Shown piece by piece: positions 28,947 to 31,016 of a stretch of 31,016 nucleotides of DNA. Below the pieces are notes generated by a model that had not been told where the DNA came from, made no database searches, and saw only the letters and a program-made list of their open reading frames with translations. Position 1 is the stretch's first letter. The number at the start of each line of letters is the position of its first letter. The DNA comes from JBAYJM01 sp964350585. GTDB lineage: Bacteria; Patescibacteriota; Patescibacteriia; 2-01-FULL-39-33. Location: NCBI GenBank assembly GCA_964350585.1, contig CAYGKC010000012.1, positions 1 to 31,016 on the forward strand, written 5' to 3'. The position numbers and the translations under genes are program-made.

Positions 28947-30332
28947 TTATTCCTGGGTCATTGGCGGGGGAGCGTACCTTTTATCAAGGCTTTTGAAACT
29001 TACGGTTGTCGATTCAAAATACAATGGAACCACGCCCACAGGCCCGTTTCTGTGTTTGGCTATGTGTATTTCAGCGATGTGTTTTTCTTCTTCGGTAAGA
29101 GTATTTATATCATATCCCTTATCTGCTGATTTTCTATAAATAAACATAACAACATCAGCATCTTGTTCGATAGAACCTGATTCTCTAAGATGTGAAAGTT
29201 TTGGAATAGCTGGTTTGGTTTGTTCGACTGCACGAGAAAGCTGGGATAATGCAAGCACCGGAACATTTAACTCTCTAGCGATGCCCTTTAGCGCTCTGGA
29301 AATTTCAGCTATTTCTTGGACTCTATTATCACTGCTGCTTTTTCCTGATCCTTCCATAAGTTGCAAGTAGTCAAGAATAATAAGATCAAGGCCATGTTCC
29401 ATTTGTAGGCGCCTTGCTTTAGTTCTAAGCTCCATAATATTTGTGTTGGCAAAGTCATCAATAAATATTGAACTATCCGCTAACTCACTCATTGCTTGTC
29501 CGATTTTTGGGAAATCTTCTCCACTTTCGGAAAGTTTTCCAGTTCTCATTTTCCACATATCAACTCCGGCTTCGGCGCAAATAAGACGGTCTACAAGTTG
29601 TTCTTTTGACATTTCCAAAGAGAAAATTCCAACTGACTTCTTGTGTTTGGCGACGTTTCTTGCAATATCAAGAGCAAGAGAAGTTTTTCCTACTGATGGC
29701 CTGGCTGCAAGAATGACTAGGTCAGATTTTTGGAGTCCGGCCAGTAGATTATCTAAATCGGTAAAACCTGTTGGTATTCCTCTTAATTTGCCTTTCTCTC
29801 TATGGAGTTCATCAATTCTATCAAAGGCATTTGATAAGACGTCCTTTATGTGGGTGAATTTTTCTTTTAGATATTTTTGGGAAACTGAAAAAATTGATTG
29901 TTCAGATTTGTCCAGCACATCACTTATTTCTTTTTCTTCATGATAGCCTAATTCCAAAATATTATTTGCTGCCGAAATTAGTCTTCTTAGGGTTGCTTTT
30001 CTTTGGATGATTTGGGCGTAGGATACTACATGAGCTGCAGAAGGAGTTTGATTGGTTAAGGATAAAAGATAGCTTCTGCCCCCAACCTGTTCGAGTAATT
30101 TTCTTTCCTCTAGGCGACTAGTTAGACTTAAAATATCAATAGCTTCTTTTTTTTCAAAAAGCTCCAGTATAATATTATAAATATGTCCATGGCTTTCCTT
30201 ATAAAAGTCATCAGCCGAAATAAGATCTGCTATTTTAATGATAGCGTCTTTGTCAATTAAAAGAGCGCCTAACATTGATTGTTCGGCTTCTAAATTTTGT
30301 GGTGGTATTTTGTGGTTTAATAGGCCTTCCAT
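28947..30332 (-). CDS. dnaB: Replicative DNA helicase DnaB
   Basis: Hexameric 5'-3' helicase at the replication fork. The N-terminal primase-interaction domain starts PPQNLEAEQSMLGALL. The RecA-like domain has Walker A ARPSVGKTS (210-218), Walker B LIILDYLQLM, and the conserved ALSQLSRAVEQ and KHRNGPVG (arginine-finger region). 461 aa is typical and no intein is present. The promoter TTGATA-17-TAAAAT (30342-30370) ends 9 nt before the ATG, so the leader is nearly absent and no SD exists. Confidence 0.97.
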   Translation of the reverse strand: MEGLLNHKIPPQNLEAEQSMLGALLIDKDAIIKIADLISADDFYKESHGHIYNIILELFEKKEAIDILSLTSRLEERKLLEQVGGRSYLLSLTNQTPSAAHVVSYAQIIQRKATLRRLISAANNILELGYHEEKEISDVLDKSEQSIFSVSQKYLKEKFTHIKDVLSNAFDRIDELHREKGKLRGIPTGFTDLDNLLAGLQKSDLVILAARPSVGKTSLALDIARNVAKHKKSVGIFSLEMSKEQLVDRLICAEAGVDMWKMRTGKLSESGEDFPKIGQAMSELADSSIFIDDFANTNIMELRTKARRLQMEHGLDLIILDYLQLMEGSGKSSSDNRVQEIAEISRALKGIARELNVPVLALSQLSRAVEQTKPAIPKLSHLRESGSIEQDADVVMFIYRKSADKGYDINTLTEEEKHIAEIHIAKHRNGPVGVVPLYFESTTVSFKSLDKRYAPPPMTQE

Positions 30333-30341
30333 GTCGCTAGT

Positions 30342-30370
30342 ATTTTACCTAATAAGCGGATATTTATCAA
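30342..30370 (-). promoter_or_regulatory. Promoter of dnaB (minus), near-leaderless
   Basis: Minus strand TTGATA (30365-30370), 17 nt, TAAAAT (30342-30347). The ATG begins at 30332, about 2-3 nt after the predicted transcription start. Confidence 0.68.
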
Positions 30371-30457
30371 ACTTATTATTCATGGTTTTTAAACAGGATA
30401 TGCACTATTTGCTAATTGTAAAAAAATGTTTTAAAGTATTTTTTAGGAGGTTTAACT

Positions 30458-30811
30458 ATGAAAATCCAAATTCTTTTAGCTGAAGATTATAAAGTATTAA
30501 GGGAATTGATCAGAAAAACATTGGAAGATAAGGGATTTAGCATAACTACAGCAGTAAATGGTAAGGAGGCTTTACTTCTGTGGGAACAATATCGCGAATC
30601 GGGAACACCGTTTGATTTGCTTATTACCGATAATTCGATGCCCATTATGACCGGGACGGAGTTAATAGAAAAAGTCTTAGAGATAGATCCAGACATGAAA
30701 ATAATCATGTATACTGGAAATCCTGAAGATGTAAACGTTCCTGTTCCGGTTGTTGCCAAACTCAGCTCTTACGCCCTTGTCGAGAAAATAAGGGAAATGT
30801 GTTTGCTTTAA
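30458..30811 (+). CDS. Single-domain response regulator (CheY-like receiver)
   Basis: 117-aa phospho-receiver with no output domain. It has acidic pocket E9/D10, phospho-acceptor D58 in LLITDNSMP, T86 in IMYTGN and K101 in VVAKLSS, all in the expected order, so it should be phosphorylatable. The partner kinase is not in the window. The ATG has a strong AGGAGGT SD 6 nt upstream, and a 9-bp terminator follows, so it is monocistronic. It could work by protein-protein contact like CheY or Spo0F; the target is unknown. Confidence 0.93.
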   Translation: MKIQILLAEDYKVLRELIRKTLEDKGFSITTAVNGKEALLLWEQYRESGTPFDLLITDNSMPIMTGTELIEKVLEIDPDMKIIMYTGNPEDVNVPVPVVAKLSSYALVEKIREMCLL

Positions 30812-30818
30812 CGCATCA

Positions 30819-30854
30819 AATAGGGTGTTTCGATCGAGCGCCCTATTTTCTTTT
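30819..30854 (+). terminator. Intrinsic terminator of the response regulator
   Basis: AATAGGGTG (30819-30827) pairs with CGCCCTATT (30839-30847), including one T-G pair, followed by TTTTCTTTT. Confidence 0.85.
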
Positions 30855-30860
30855 AACTTA

Positions 30861-30889
30861 TTGCAAAATTTGTAATAATAGGTTATAAT
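30861..30889 (+). promoter_or_regulatory. Promoter of tRNA-Lys
   Basis: TTGCAA (30861-30866), 17 nt, TATAAT (30884-30889). Predicted start near 30896, about 48 nt before the mature tRNA. Confidence 0.75.
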
Positions 30890-30943
30890 ATTTTTGTTAA
30901 TGCCTATTTGGCTATTTTTTTCGCTCATGTGCAATTTAAGTAA

Positions 30944-31016
30944 GCGCCTATAGCTCAGTCGGTAGAGCAACAGCCTTTTAAGCTGATGGTCGCAGGTTCG
31001 AATCCTGCTGGGCGCA
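30944..31016 (+). tRNA. tRNA-Lys (anticodon UUU)
   Basis: Complete cloverleaf of 73 nt. The acceptor GCGCCTA pairs with TGGGCGC (one G-U), the D-stem is GCTC/GAGC, the anticodon loop CTTTTAA gives UUU, and the T-arm GCAGG-TTCGAAT-CCTGC is canonical. Position 27-43 is an A-A mismatch. The window ends at the discriminator A, so whether CCA is encoded is not visible. Confidence 0.96.

Noticed and set aside
29443..29943. 166-aa plus-strand ORF inside dnaB
   Set aside because: It is antisense to conserved DnaB domains, without SD or promoter, and of no recognisable family.
1..31016. Recoded UGA as in Gracilibacteria/SR1
   Set aside because: TGA ends genes such as murJ and the DUF192 gene, and no conserved protein needs read-through.
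1..31016. CRISPR arrays, insertion sequences, prophage genes
   Set aside because: No spaced repeats, transposase, integrase or phage structural genes were seen.

Overview
The window is an AT-rich metagenomic-style scaffold with three 100-N gaps. It uses the standard bacterial code: TAA, TAG and TGA all end genes. The gene content points to a Patescibacteria/CPR lineage (Parcubacteria-like): compact proteins, a shortened TruB fused to TsaC, fermentation through pyruvate formate-lyase plus ADP-forming acetyl-CoA synthetase, a lone rplU, and many unrecognised single-gene units. The exact taxon is an inference.

Layout. 1-2673: 3' part of sppA, an S51-like peptidase cut by gap 1, and an orphan gene. 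2674-5360: a kinase-like coiled-coil protein (-) divergent from an ABC-F ATPase (+). 5361-11237: an orphan membrane-anchored gene (-), then pflB-pflA and ADP-forming acetate-CoA ligase, which together turn pyruvate into formate, acetate and ATP. 11238-13955: an orphan gene cut by gap 2 (-), murJ, and gap 3, which is probably artificial because identical 55-bp ends flank it. 13956-19432: lepA, a hidden 32-aa membrane protein (-), and an operon of sugar nucleotidyltransferase, recJ, RNase HI and a TIM-barrel protein. 19467-25819: a MacAB-like exporter (adaptor, ATPase, two permeases), with an oppositely oriented small RNA gene between the two permeases, then a TruB-TsaC fusion. 25820-31016: a hidden 24-aa membrane protein (-), a WecA/MraY-type transferase, a DUF192 protein, rplU, then recR-ybaB-dnaB (-), a lone response regulator and tRNA-Lys(UUU).

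Regulation is unusually readable. Many promoters are TTGACA/TATAAT matches with an exact 17-nt spacer, and many units end in clear intrinsic terminators. Core genes mostly lack a Shine-Dalgarno (SD) sequence, and several look leaderless. The orphan single-gene units carry strong SDs. The most striking item is the ~150-nt RNA on the minus strand at 23152-23304. It has a consensus promoter, a hairpin whose 15-nt loop holds a perfect 12-nt complement to the usual bacterial 16S rRNA 3' end, a three-way-junction domain and a U-tract terminator. I propose it as a candidate ribosome-binding (SD-mimic) RNA, which could act selectively on the SD-dependent genes.
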